A stretch of 64,000 nt of DNA. It comes from an uncultured Bacteroides sp. Lineage in GTDB: Bacteria; Bacteroidota; Bacteroidia; Bacteroidales; Bacteroidaceae. A model generated the notes under the pieces. The model worked only from the letters and a program-made list of their open reading frames with translations, searched no databases and was not told the DNA's origin. The stretch covers positions 11,437 to 75,436 of the forward strand of contig USLU01000020.1 in the NCBI GenBank assembly GCA_900555635.1, in the 5' to 3' direction. The position numbers and the translations under genes are program-made. Shown piece by piece: positions 17,828 through 26,040 of this stretch; the first letter of the stretch is position 1, and the number at the start of each line of letters is the position of its first letter.

Positions 17828-18154
17828 ATGAAACGAAACAAACTTCTGCACAACAATACAGACTCCGACCCGATGGGTACAGTAGCCAATCTGTTCGATG
17901 TAGCGATGGTATTTGCCGTAGCACTGATGGTAGCTCTTGTCTCCCGCTTCAGCATGACGGAAATGTTTTCGAAAGAAGATTTCACGATGGTGAAAAATCC
18001 CGGAAAAGAAAATATGGAAATCATTACCAAGGAAGGAAAAGAAATCAAGAAGTACACTCCCAGCGAAGAGCAAAAGACTTCCGGCAAAAAAGGAAAAAAA
18101 GTAGGCATTGCCTATCAGCTTGAGAATGGGGAAATCATCTATGTGCCCGAATGA
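17828..18154 (+). CDS. DUF2149 protein, ExbD-like motor partner (HmuV-like)
   Basis: 108 residues. The N-terminus has a single helix VANLFDVAMVFAVALMVALVS, with an Asp in its beginning as in DUF2149 and ExbD, then a Lys/Glu-rich periplasmic tail ending GEIIYVPE. It begins 11 bp after the ExbB-like gene. Last gene of the riboswitch operon; no clear terminator follows, so some readthrough into the next receptor is possible. Confidence 0.8.
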   Translation: MKRNKLLHNNTDSDPMGTVANLFDVAMVFAVALMVALVSRFSMTEMFSKEDFTMVKNPGKENMEIITKEGKEIKKYTPSEEQKTSGKKGKKVGIAYQLENGEIIYVPE

Positions 18155-18233
18155 AATGTACACTACCTATATATAGCCATTTCGCTTCTCAATATAACTA
18201 CTTTTAAGTATTTCCTGCTTCTGAAATGGTCAG

Positions 18234-18241
18234 TAACTTTG
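18234..18241 (+). promoter_or_regulatory. -7 box before the third receptor
   Basis: TAACTTTG matches TAnnTTTG, 27 bp before the receptor ATG. No riboswitch fits in the 113-bp gap. Confidence 0.45.
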
Positions 18242-18267
18242 CGGCGTTATATAAAATAAAGTAATAT

Positions 18268-20331
18268 ATGATAAAACAAAGACTTCTGACCGCTCTCTTG
18301 ATGGGTGGAGTAATTACAAGCAGTGTATATGCACAAGCTGACAAAGGTGAAAGTGAAGACATTACGAAAAAGATTTTCGAATTAAATCCTGTTGTAGTCA
18401 CGGGTACGGGTACTCACCAACGATTAAAAAATACACCCGCCCCGGTATCAGTCATCACAGCCAACGAGATAAAACGTGCCGGAATCACCGACTTCCAGCA
18501 AGCTATGACAATGATGGTACCTTCGTTATCTTTCTCTCCCAACGCAATGGGTTCATACTTAATGATGAACGGGCTTTCTAATAAATATGTACTAATTCTG
18601 GTAAACGGACGAAAATTAACAGGTGATATTAGCGGTAACATTGACATCAGCCAGATAGACATGAGCCGCGTAAAACGTATTGAGGTTTTGAACGGTGCAG
18701 CTTCTTCCCTTTATGGTTCAGATGCCATAGCCGGAGTTATAAATATTATTACCAACCAGCCCAAGGAAGAGATTTCATTTACCAGCAATAGTCGCTACAG
18801 TGGAAAAAATCAATTTACACAAGGACTTAATCTGGATATTGCCAAAGGCAAACTAGGATCATACACAGCTTTTAAGTACGACCATTCCGACGGTTGGCAA
18901 AACAGCGGGGTGACCGAAAGCGGTGACGAGTTGATTGAAACATTAGATCAGCTATCCGTAGGTTACAATACCAATAATTTCTCGCAACAATTCACCTACG
19001 ATGCTACGGATAATCTCTCTTTCTATGCTAACGGAGGTTATTACTGGCACATGACCGACCGTCCTATTGAACGTGAAGGTATGGACGGTGGAAACAAATA
19101 CAATACCCATTACGAAAAATATAATTGGGGAACCGGAGCGAAATACAAATTAAACAACCGCAACTCCATCCAACTGGATTATGCAGGCAACAATTATGCT
19201 TCACGTTATAAGTACATGTTAGCATCCGGCGATTACTTGCCGGGAGATTATTCGTTCACCAAAAGACAAAAATTCCATGATGCCGAATTGAAAGGTATAT
19301 TCGGTTTTACAACCAACAGCACTACTGTATTTGGAATAGATTACCGTCAGGATATACTTGTCCGTCCGGATGCAGATGTAGACAAAGGTTTGTATACATT
19401 ATCAGGCTATGGGCAGCATGAAGTAAAACTTTGGAATCATCTCACGGGTATCGTAGGTTTGCGTTACGATCATCACGAACAAGCCGGTGGACGTTTCACT
19501 CCTAAGGTAGCAGCGATGTATAATATCGGCAACTTCAATCTTCGCGTCACGTATGCGGCAGGTTTCCGTGCTCCCGGAATTGACGAACTATATTACAGCA
19601 TGTTCAAGAAAATGGGTAGTAAATACACCATTTCCATAGGCGATAAAGACTTGAAACCGGAACATAGTAATTACTATTCTGTTAATATGGAATATCGTAC
19701 CAATCGTTTCAGCGCATCCGTTACCGGTTACTTGAACTTCCTGACAGATATGGTTACCTCAAAAACAACTCCTTTCAATGATCTACCGGCAGAACAACAA
19801 GAGCAACTGAAGAATGAGTTCAAGGAGCTTAACGATTTATCTTCTACTTCCAAGGTTAATCTGAAAGAATATATCAATTTCGAAAAAGCGGCTGTTCGTG
19901 GTTTTGAAGTTAATTTATCCGGCAATCCATTTGCAGGTTTCACACTGACCGGTAATTATACCTATGCTTATGCACGTGGCAAAGGTGAAGAAGGATGGCA
20001 AAATATTCAACGTAGCATACGTCATACCGCCACTCTCAGCGGAAATTATGTTCATAGTTGGAGCAATTATACTTTAAATATCAATTTGAATGGTCGTCTG
20101 CAAAGCAAGTGTTATTATCCGGGAGATGTTGATGGTGATGCTCCGGGTTATGGTATCTGGAACATCAATACCCGGCATTCTTTCGATTGCTTCAAAAACC
20201 TCTTTTTGGAACCGGGTATCGGCATTGATAATATCTTCAATAAGAAAGATATGAGACCTTTGAGTAAGAACTTCACTTTGTACTCACCAGGACGTATGGT
20301 AGTAGTAAGCCTAGCATTAAAATTAAAGTAA
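18268..20331 (+). CDS. BtuB-like TonB-dependent receptor without CarboxypepD domain
   Basis: 687 residues. The signal peptide ends near VYAQADK. The plug starts almost at once (NPVVVTGTGTHQRLKNTPAPVSVIT) and has RIEVLNGAASSLYGSDAIAGVINIIT; the barrel ends VSLALKLK. Plug wording is very close to the 5296 receptor, so the two are recent paralogues, but this one lacks the ~80-residue N-terminal domain and a riboswitch of its own. It is followed by a CbiK-like gene after 23 bp and pairs with it. Corrinoid or tetrapyrrole uptake is inferred. Confidence 0.88.
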   Translation: MIKQRLLTALLMGGVITSSVYAQADKGESEDITKKIFELNPVVVTGTGTHQRLKNTPAPVSVITANEIKRAGITDFQQAMTMMVPSLSFSPNAMGSYLMMNGLSNKYVLILVNGRKLTGDISGNIDISQIDMSRVKRIEVLNGAASSLYGSDAIAGVINIITNQPKEEISFTSNSRYSGKNQFTQGLNLDIAKGKLGSYTAFKYDHSDGWQNSGVTESGDELIETLDQLSVGYNTNNFSQQFTYDATDNLSFYANGGYYWHMTDRPIEREGMDGGNKYNTHYEKYNWGTGAKYKLNNRNSIQLDYAGNNYASRYKYMLASGDYLPGDYSFTKRQKFHDAELKGIFGFTTNSTTVFGIDYRQDILVRPDADVDKGLYTLSGYGQHEVKLWNHLTGIVGLRYDHHEQAGGRFTPKVAAMYNIGNFNLRVTYAAGFRAPGIDELYYSMFKKMGSKYTISIGDKDLKPEHSNYYSVNMEYRTNRFSASVTGYLNFLTDMVTSKTTPFNDLPAEQQEQLKNEFKELNDLSSTSKVNLKEYINFEKAAVRGFEVNLSGNPFAGFTLTGNYTYAYARGKGEEGWQNIQRSIRHTATLSGNYVHSWSNYTLNINLNGRLQSKCYYPGDVDGDAPGYGIWNINTRHSFDCFKNLFLEPGIGIDNIFNKKDMRPLSKNFTLYSPGRMVVVSLALKLK

Positions 20332-20354
20332 AACCCAATTAGATATTAAAGAAT

Positions 20355-21176
20355 ATGAAGCAATTTTTCATCACACTCTGTTTACTCGGTATCAGTATTT
20401 TCTCCTTTGCACAAGAAGAGAAAACTGCTTTACTCATTACCCATTATGGAAGTTCAGATCCGGACACCCGGGCATTAACACTCGATGTTATCACCCGTGA
20501 AGTGAAAGATGCTTTTCCACAATTCGAAGTTCGTGAAGCATACATTTCCCCCATTGTAAGAAAAAAGCTGGCTAAAGAAGGAGTTGAAAAAGATAGTCCT
20601 ATAGATGCACTCTTAAAACTCCGTGCCGATGGTCTCCAGAAAATCTATATCCAAAGTACTACTCTCATCGAAGGTAGTGAAATGACTTCTGTTCGCAAAG
20701 ATGCAGACAAAGTACGTCCGTTCTTCAAAGAGATAAAAGTAGGTAATCCTCTGCTCTACTCTGTAGAAGACTGTGAGAAGGTTATCAATATACTCACTAC
20801 AGAACAGCCGGGTAAGAAAGAAGATGTTGTTTATGTAGGACATGGCAATCAATTGCCAAGTACCGCCACTTATGCCATGCTCGACTTTATGATGAAAGCT
20901 CATGGGTTAAAGAATTTTCACGTCAGTACTATCGAGGGCTATCCTACCATTGAAGCTACCGTGATGCAGTTGAAGGAGACACGTCCCAAAACAGTAACTT
21001 TAGTTCCATTGCTACTGGTTTGTGGCAATCATACCAAAGAAGATATTGCAGGTACCTGGAAGACTGAACTCGAAAAACAAGGCTATCAGGTTAATGTACG
21101 CATGCAAGGACTGGGCGAAAATAATGCCATTCGCCAAATATATATCGACCACATCAAAGCCATTATAAACAACTGA
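20355..21176 (+). CDS. cbiK: Periplasmic CbiK-like chelatase with altered ligand site
   Basis: 273 residues. The signal peptide is probably cut after SFA. Motifs: LLITHYGSSDPDTRA, EAYISPIVRKKL, IYIQSTTLIEGSEM, YVGHGNQLPST, LLVCGNHTKEDIAGTW. The first metal-ligand His of CbiK is Thr103 here; the second (His226) is kept, within GNH instead of GDH. It is closest in wording to the protein at 11729. It follows the receptor at 18268 and ends in the repeat-embedded terminator at 21217. Confidence 0.85.
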   Translation: MKQFFITLCLLGISIFSFAQEEKTALLITHYGSSDPDTRALTLDVITREVKDAFPQFEVREAYISPIVRKKLAKEGVEKDSPIDALLKLRADGLQKIYIQSTTLIEGSEMTSVRKDADKVRPFFKEIKVGNPLLYSVEDCEKVINILTTEQPGKKEDVVYVGHGNQLPSTATYAMLDFMMKAHGLKNFHVSTIEGYPTIEATVMQLKETRPKTVTLVPLLLVCGNHTKEDIAGTWKTELEKQGYQVNVRMQGLGENNAIRQIYIDHIKAIINN

Positions 21177-21195
21177 TAATCAAACATCGTAAAGG

Positions 21196-21283
21196 GGCTA
21201 CACTTTTTACCCCTCAGGGCTACACCCTTTACTCCGGATGGCTACACCATTTAGGGTAAAGGGTATAGCCCTTTTTATCCACA
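21196..21283. repeat. Degenerate 22-bp tandem repeat, four units
   Basis: GGCTACAC starts at 21196, 21218 and 21240, exactly 22 bp apart, and a degenerate GGTATAGCCC at 21262 continues the phase. Unit 2 and unit 4 are arranged so that they also pair as a terminator. Confidence 0.75.
21217..21276 (+). terminator. Terminator after cbiK3
   Basis: GGGCTACACCCTTTAC (21217-21232) pairs with GTAAAGGGTATAGCCC (21256-21271), with one mismatch, followed by TTTTT (21272-21276). Confidence 0.8.
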
Positions 21284-21323
21284 TATTGTTATTCCATTTT
21301 TCGCTTACATCGAATTTATGTCC

Positions 21324-21331
21324 TATCTTTG
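21324..21331 (+). promoter_or_regulatory. -7 box of the corrin-ring operon
   Basis: TATCTTTG. Transcription would start near 21338, so the ATG at 21318 lies upstream of the promoter and the ATG at 21354 is the start. Confidence 0.7.
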
Positions 21332-21353
21332 TATTCCAATAGAATACACGGAT

Positions 21354-22763
21354 ATGAAACAACCCAAAATAATTGTTGCCGGTATCGGACCGGGCAACGA
21401 ACTAGACATTACTCCCGCCGTAATTTCCGCTTTGCAAGAATCTGATGTAGTGGTGGGATATAAATACTACTTCCAGTTTGTAACTCCTCATCTTCGTCCT
21501 GAAACAGAATGTATAGACACTGGCATGAAACGTGAACGGACTCGTGCCGAGCAAGCTTTTGAACTGGCAGAACAGGGAAAGACCGTTTGCGTTATCAGTT
21601 CCGGCGATGCAGGTATTTATGGCATGACACCGCTTATCTATGAGATGAAGCGCGAACGGAATAGTCCTATAGAGATTATTTCATTGCCGGGAATCAGTGC
21701 TTTCCAAAAAGCCGCATCTCTGCTGGGTGCTCCTGTGGGACATGACTTCTGTGTAATATCTCTTTCGGACTTGATGACCCCTTGGGAACGCATTGAAAAA
21801 AGAATAATAGCCGCAGCCTCCGCCGATTTTGTAACTGCTGTCTACAATCCTAAAAGTGAAGGACGCTACTGGCAGCTTTACCGTTTGAAGGAGCTTTTCC
21901 TACAAGAAGGACGTTCAAAGGAGACTCCCGTAGGTTATGTACGCCAAGCAGGACGACCGGAGCAAGAAGTACACATCACTACTCTAGGAGATTTTAATCC
22001 CGAAGAAGTGGATATGTTTACGGTCGTTCTAATAGGTAATTCACAATCTTACGAATGGAATAGAAACTTTATAACTCCTCGCGGTTATTATCGGGAAACT
22101 GATACTCAAGCCAAAAATATCGGTCAGGACATCATGATCCGCAGTTTCCGTACCATCGAAAAAGAACTAAAGAATCAAGATATTCCACTTGACCATAAAT
22201 GGGCATTACTACACGCCATACATACTACGGCAGATTTTGAGATGGAAAATCTATTGCTTACTGACGAAGGAGCCGTTGCATCACTTTACAGGAACATCGA
22301 AAAGGGAACTATCAAGACAATTGTTACTGATGTTACCATGGCAGCCAGTGGCATCCGCAAAGGTGCTCTACAACGTCTTGGTGTAGAAGTGAAATGTTAT
22401 CTCGGAGATGCACGCACAGTAACGATGGCTACCGAAAAAGGAATAACCCGTACACAAGCAGGCATTCGCCTGGCAGTAGAAGAACACCCGGATGCACTGT
22501 TTGTATTCGGTAATGCTCCTACCGCACTGATGGAACTCTGCGACCTGATACGTAAAGATAAAGCCAGTCCCGCAGGAATCATTGCAGCCCCGGTAGGTTT
22601 TGTTCATGTACAAGAATCCAAGCACATGGTGAAACCTTTTACCCGAATACCGAAGATTATTGTAGAAGGACGTAAGGGTGGCAGCAATCTGGCGGCAACT
22701 TTAGCAAATGCAGTATTATGTTTCAACGATGCTGAACAACTAAAACCGGGAAGGGACGTGTAA
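21354..22763 (+). CDS. cbiH-cbiC: Fusion: precorrin-3B C17-methyltransferase (CbiH) + precorrin-8X methylmutase (CbiC)
   Basis: 469 residues. Residues ~1-245 are a SAM-dependent tetrapyrrole methylase (IIVAGIGPGNELDITPAV, SSGDAGIYGM, FVTAVYNPKS) matching CbiH/CobJ, the ring-contraction step. Residues ~265-460 are CbiC/CobH, with the IHTTADFEMENLL segment carrying the catalytic-type His and GNAPTALMELCDLI; this part moves the C11 methyl to C12 to give hydrogenobyrinate or the cobalt form. First gene of the ring operon; no riboswitch is visible before it. Start chosen from the -7 box at 21324. Confidence 0.93.
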   Translation: MKQPKIIVAGIGPGNELDITPAVISALQESDVVVGYKYYFQFVTPHLRPETECIDTGMKRERTRAEQAFELAEQGKTVCVISSGDAGIYGMTPLIYEMKRERNSPIEIISLPGISAFQKAASLLGAPVGHDFCVISLSDLMTPWERIEKRIIAAASADFVTAVYNPKSEGRYWQLYRLKELFLQEGRSKETPVGYVRQAGRPEQEVHITTLGDFNPEEVDMFTVVLIGNSQSYEWNRNFITPRGYYRETDTQAKNIGQDIMIRSFRTIEKELKNQDIPLDHKWALLHAIHTTADFEMENLLLTDEGAVASLYRNIEKGTIKTIVTDVTMAASGIRKGALQRLGVEVKCYLGDARTVTMATEKGITRTQAGIRLAVEEHPDALFVFGNAPTALMELCDLIRKDKASPAGIIAAPVGFVHVQESKHMVKPFTRIPKIIVEGRKGGSNLAATLANAVLCFNDAEQLKPGRDV

Positions 22764-22781
22764 TTTAGCGGCTTTGCCGTT

Positions 22782-22893
22782 AAAAGGTGAAAGGTGATAG
22801 TTGAAGATTGAGAGGCTAAAGGTAAGGATTAAGGATCTAAAGGTCACCTTTACAAGGCTAAAGGTGAGGTTTAAGAGGTGAAAATAATCTTGC
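22782..22893. repeat. Degenerate 21-bp tandem repeat inside the corrin operon
   Basis: CTAAAGGT begins at 22816, 22837 and 22858, a 21-bp period. A diverged unit follows (GAGGTGAAAAT from about 22875) and another precedes at about 22782-22802 after a 7-bp phase break. It fills most of the 148-bp gap between the CbiHC and CbiET genes. Confidence 0.7.
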
Positions 22894-22911
22894 GGAAATA
22901 TAAAATAGGCT

Positions 22912-24138
22912 ATGGAACGGAAATTTATAATCATAGGAATAGATGACAACCGGGAACCTTTTTTCCCGCCGGAAGTATTATTGCATATACGGCAGGGAAA
23001 GATATTCTCAGGGGGCATACGACATAAGGATATTGTAAAAGACATATTGCCGGAGCAGGCTCAATGGATTTCCATTACCGTACCATTGGAAAATGTATTT
23101 GCTGAGTATGAGATTTTTTTTACTGAAGAAGAGGCAATCATTGTCTTTGCTTCCGGTGATCCGCTGTTTTTCGGCTTTGCCAATACAGTAAAACGCAAAT
23201 TGCCTGATGCGCAAATTCTGCTTTATCCGGCTTTCAATTCCTTGCAAACATTAGCGCATCGACTGGTAATGCCTTATGACGATATGCGTACAGTGTCGCT
23301 TACCGGTCGTCCTTGGCAGGAATTTGACCGTGCCCTCATAGAACGCTCACCGAAAATCGGTGTTCTTACCGATCGTGAACATACTCCCGCCACTATTGCC
23401 GAACGTATGCTAGAATTTGGTTATACCTATTATATAATGTATATAGGCGAGCACCTCGGCAATCCCGACAAAGAACATATTCGCCGTATGACTCCTAAAG
23501 AAGCTTCACAAAGCACCTTCGAGCATCCAAACAATCTGATACTCTACTACGGGGAACATAGCAACGTTAGTACGCCCCCCATTACCATGCGCCCCTTCGG
23601 AATCCCCGACGAACAATTCGCCCATCTTGACGGACGTGCCCGCATGATAACGAAAGCCCCCATCCGCCTGCTTACTTTGCAAGCTTTGGAGCTGAACCGC
23701 CGCCGTGTCTTTTGGGACATTGGTTTCTGCACAGGTTCAGTCTCTATCGAAGCCCGATTGCAATTTCCGCACCTTACTGTGATTGCTTTTGAAATCCGTC
23801 CCGAAGGCAAGGAACTGATAGATATAAACACCCGTCGTTTCGGAGCACCGGGCATCACAGCAGTTATGGGCGATTTCCTGCAAACAGAGATTAGCTCCTA
23901 TCCCCGCCCCGATGCTATTTTTATAGGCGGACATGGCGGACATCTGAAAGAGATCTTGGCAAAAGTAAAAGAAGTGCTGCAACCCAGTGGCTGTATTGTT
24001 TTCAACTCCGTTTCAGAGGAAAGCAAAGCCGCATTCAGCGAAGGAATCATAGATATAGGAATGATGTTACATCCCTCTCTCCGCATAGCATTGAATGATT
24101 ATAACCCTATTGAAATTATGAAAGCAACGCTTTCTTAA
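22912..24138 (+). CDS. cobL: Fusion: CbiE-CbiT precorrin-6Y C5,15-methyltransferase (decarboxylating), CobL type
   Basis: 408 residues. The N-terminal CbiE methylase half (~1-205) has VFASGDPLFFGFANTVKRKL. The C-terminal CbiT half (~215-400) has the SAM-binding motif FWDIGFCTGSVSIEARL and DAIFIGGHGGHLKEIL. Together they methylate C5 and C15 and decarboxylate the C12 acetate. Same operon as CbiHC despite the repeat-filled gap; 12 bp before the next gene. Confidence 0.93.
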   Translation: MERKFIIIGIDDNREPFFPPEVLLHIRQGKIFSGGIRHKDIVKDILPEQAQWISITVPLENVFAEYEIFFTEEEAIIVFASGDPLFFGFANTVKRKLPDAQILLYPAFNSLQTLAHRLVMPYDDMRTVSLTGRPWQEFDRALIERSPKIGVLTDREHTPATIAERMLEFGYTYYIMYIGEHLGNPDKEHIRRMTPKEASQSTFEHPNNLILYYGEHSNVSTPPITMRPFGIPDEQFAHLDGRARMITKAPIRLLTLQALELNRRRVFWDIGFCTGSVSIEARLQFPHLTVIAFEIRPEGKELIDINTRRFGAPGITAVMGDFLQTEISSYPRPDAIFIGGHGGHLKEILAKVKEVLQPSGCIVFNSVSEESKAAFSEGIIDIGMMLHPSLRIALNDYNPIEIMKATLS

Positions 24139-24150
24139 ATATATATCTAA

Positions 24151-26007
24151 ATGAAAACAGCTATTATCCTTATTTCCGAAGCCGGACTGAGCGCAGCGAA
24201 CCTACTACGCGGCGAACTTTCCGAATCAGAAGTTTTCACCCCCCGTAATGAAGACGGGTGTACACATATCGAATCTATCGGCAATTTCACAGCGGAGAAT
24301 TTTAACCGCTATGATGCCTTCATTTTTATTGGAGCAATGGGAATATGTGTACGTTCTATCGCACCACATCTTAAGAACAAGTATACCGACCCTGCTGTGG
24401 TATGTGTGGATAGTACAGGCAAATATGCCATTTCCGTACTTTCCGGACATATTGGCGGCGCCAACGAACTGACCAACCAAGTAGCTAAAATACTTGGTGC
24501 CGAACCGGTAGTTACTACTCAAAGTGACCGTTCCGGCTTGTGGGCGCTCGATACTTTTCCAAAACGGTTCGGTTGGTTTCCAGTCATTAATGCAGATCCC
24601 TCTGCTCTCTTGATGGCAGAACTTGCCAAGACTAAAGAAGAGAAAATAAAGGCATGTATGAACGAACATATCGGCATATTCGTTGCCGGTAAACCTACCG
24701 CCCTACTGCTTACCATCCGTGATGAAGGCACCGAGTGGCTGGAAGCTAATTTGCCTCCTCATGTAACGGTATTCTATCACGCCAAAGATATCAAGCCTTC
24801 CCGCTTTAAGCTGATCATATCCGTAGCTCCACAAATTCCCGATTTAGGAAGCTATATGCCTATCATCTGCTTTATTCCCAGTGTGCTGCACCTTGGCATC
24901 GGTCTTGCCCGCCAGGCAGGTCCTACCCGGAAAGTTCAGGATCAGATCTTTGAGCTATTGAAGGACAATGGAATTATGCTTCCTGCTATTGCGTCCATCT
25001 CGACTATTGATGCAAAGAAAAATGAGCCGGTAGTAAAGGCACTTAAAAAGAAAGTTCCCGTTCATTTCTATACAGCCGACGAACTGGCACAAGTAAACGT
25101 TCCCCATCCTAGCAAGACGGTTATGAAGCATATGGGTACGCCTAGCGTAAGCGAAGCCGCCGCCATACTAAGTTCAGAGAATCCCCAACTGCTATTACCC
25201 AAGAAGAAAGGAGAAAATTACACAGTGGCTGTCGCTATCGATATCAATGCCGTACGACGTGGACACATTGAAATCGTAGGTGCAGGTCCGGGTGATCCTG
25301 ATTTAATATCCGTACGCGGACGCCAAATGCTTGAGAAAGCCGATCTTATACTCTATGCCGGTAGTCTTGTTCCTAAAGAACTAACCCTCTGTGCCAAACC
25401 GGGCGCTACCGTACGCAGTTCTGCATCAATGAATCTGGAAGAACAGTTTGCTTTAATGAAGGAATTCTACGATAGAGGTAAATTTGTGGTACGCCTTCAT
25501 ACGGGTGATCCTTGCATTTATGGAGCCATTCAGGAGCAGATGAACTACTTCGACCAATATAAAATGAGCTATCATATCACCCCCGGTATCTCTTCATTCC
25601 AGGCGGCGGCAGCAGCTTTGAAGTCGCAATTCACCATTCCGGAAAAGGTACAAAGCATTATCCTCACCCGAGGCGAAGGACGTACTCCGATGCCCGAACG
25701 TGAACAATTGCACCTTATGGCACGCTCGCAAAGCACCATGTGTATCTTCCTCAGTGCCGGCATTGCCCAGCAAGTGCAAGAGGAGCTTTTGCAGGAATAT
25801 CCTGAGAATACACCTGTTGCAGTATGCTATCATTTGACTTGGAAAGATGAACGTATCTTCCGTGGCGAATTGAAAGATCTCGCTAAAATCGTCAAAGAGA
25901 ATAAACTGACCTTAACCACCATGATTGTAGTAGGCGAAGCCATCGGCAATCGTGAAGGTCTTTCCCGACTATATGCCCAAGAATTCAAACACCTCTTCCG
26001 CAAATAA
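24151..26007 (+). CDS. cbiG-cbiF: Fusion: CbiG cobalt-precorrin-5A hydrolase + CbiF precorrin-4 C11-methyltransferase
   Basis: 618 residues. Residues ~1-355 are CbiG: IFIGAMGICVRSIAPHL, VLSGHIGGANELT, and a CobE-like domain with LHLGIGLARQA and ISTIDAKKNEP. It opens the delta-lactone with loss of the C2 unit in the anaerobic pathway. Residues ~373-618 are CbiF/CobM (IEIVGAGPGDPDLISVRG, LHTGDPCIYGAIQEQM, TPGISSFQAAAAAL). CbiG marks the cobalt-early, anaerobic route, consistent with CbiK and CbiD. Confidence 0.94.
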   Translation: MKTAIILISEAGLSAANLLRGELSESEVFTPRNEDGCTHIESIGNFTAENFNRYDAFIFIGAMGICVRSIAPHLKNKYTDPAVVCVDSTGKYAISVLSGHIGGANELTNQVAKILGAEPVVTTQSDRSGLWALDTFPKRFGWFPVINADPSALLMAELAKTKEEKIKACMNEHIGIFVAGKPTALLLTIRDEGTEWLEANLPPHVTVFYHAKDIKPSRFKLIISVAPQIPDLGSYMPIICFIPSVLHLGIGLARQAGPTRKVQDQIFELLKDNGIMLPAIASISTIDAKKNEPVVKALKKKVPVHFYTADELAQVNVPHPSKTVMKHMGTPSVSEAAAILSSENPQLLLPKKKGENYTVAVAIDINAVRRGHIEIVGAGPGDPDLISVRGRQMLEKADLILYAGSLVPKELTLCAKPGATVRSSASMNLEEQFALMKEFYDRGKFVVRLHTGDPCIYGAIQEQMNYFDQYKMSYHITPGISSFQAAAAALKSQFTIPEKVQSIILTRGEGRTPMPEREQLHLMARSQSTMCIFLSAGIAQQVQEELLQEYPENTPVAVCYHLTWKDERIFRGELKDLAKIVKENKLTLTTMIVVGEAIGNREGLSRLYAQEFKHLFRK

Positions 26008-26040
26008 ACATCATTAATCACTAAACACCAATTACTAAAA

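Noticed and set aside
21318..21353. Earlier ATG for the CbiH-CbiC fusion
   Set aside because: It lies upstream of the TATCTTTG promoter box, so it would not be in the transcript.
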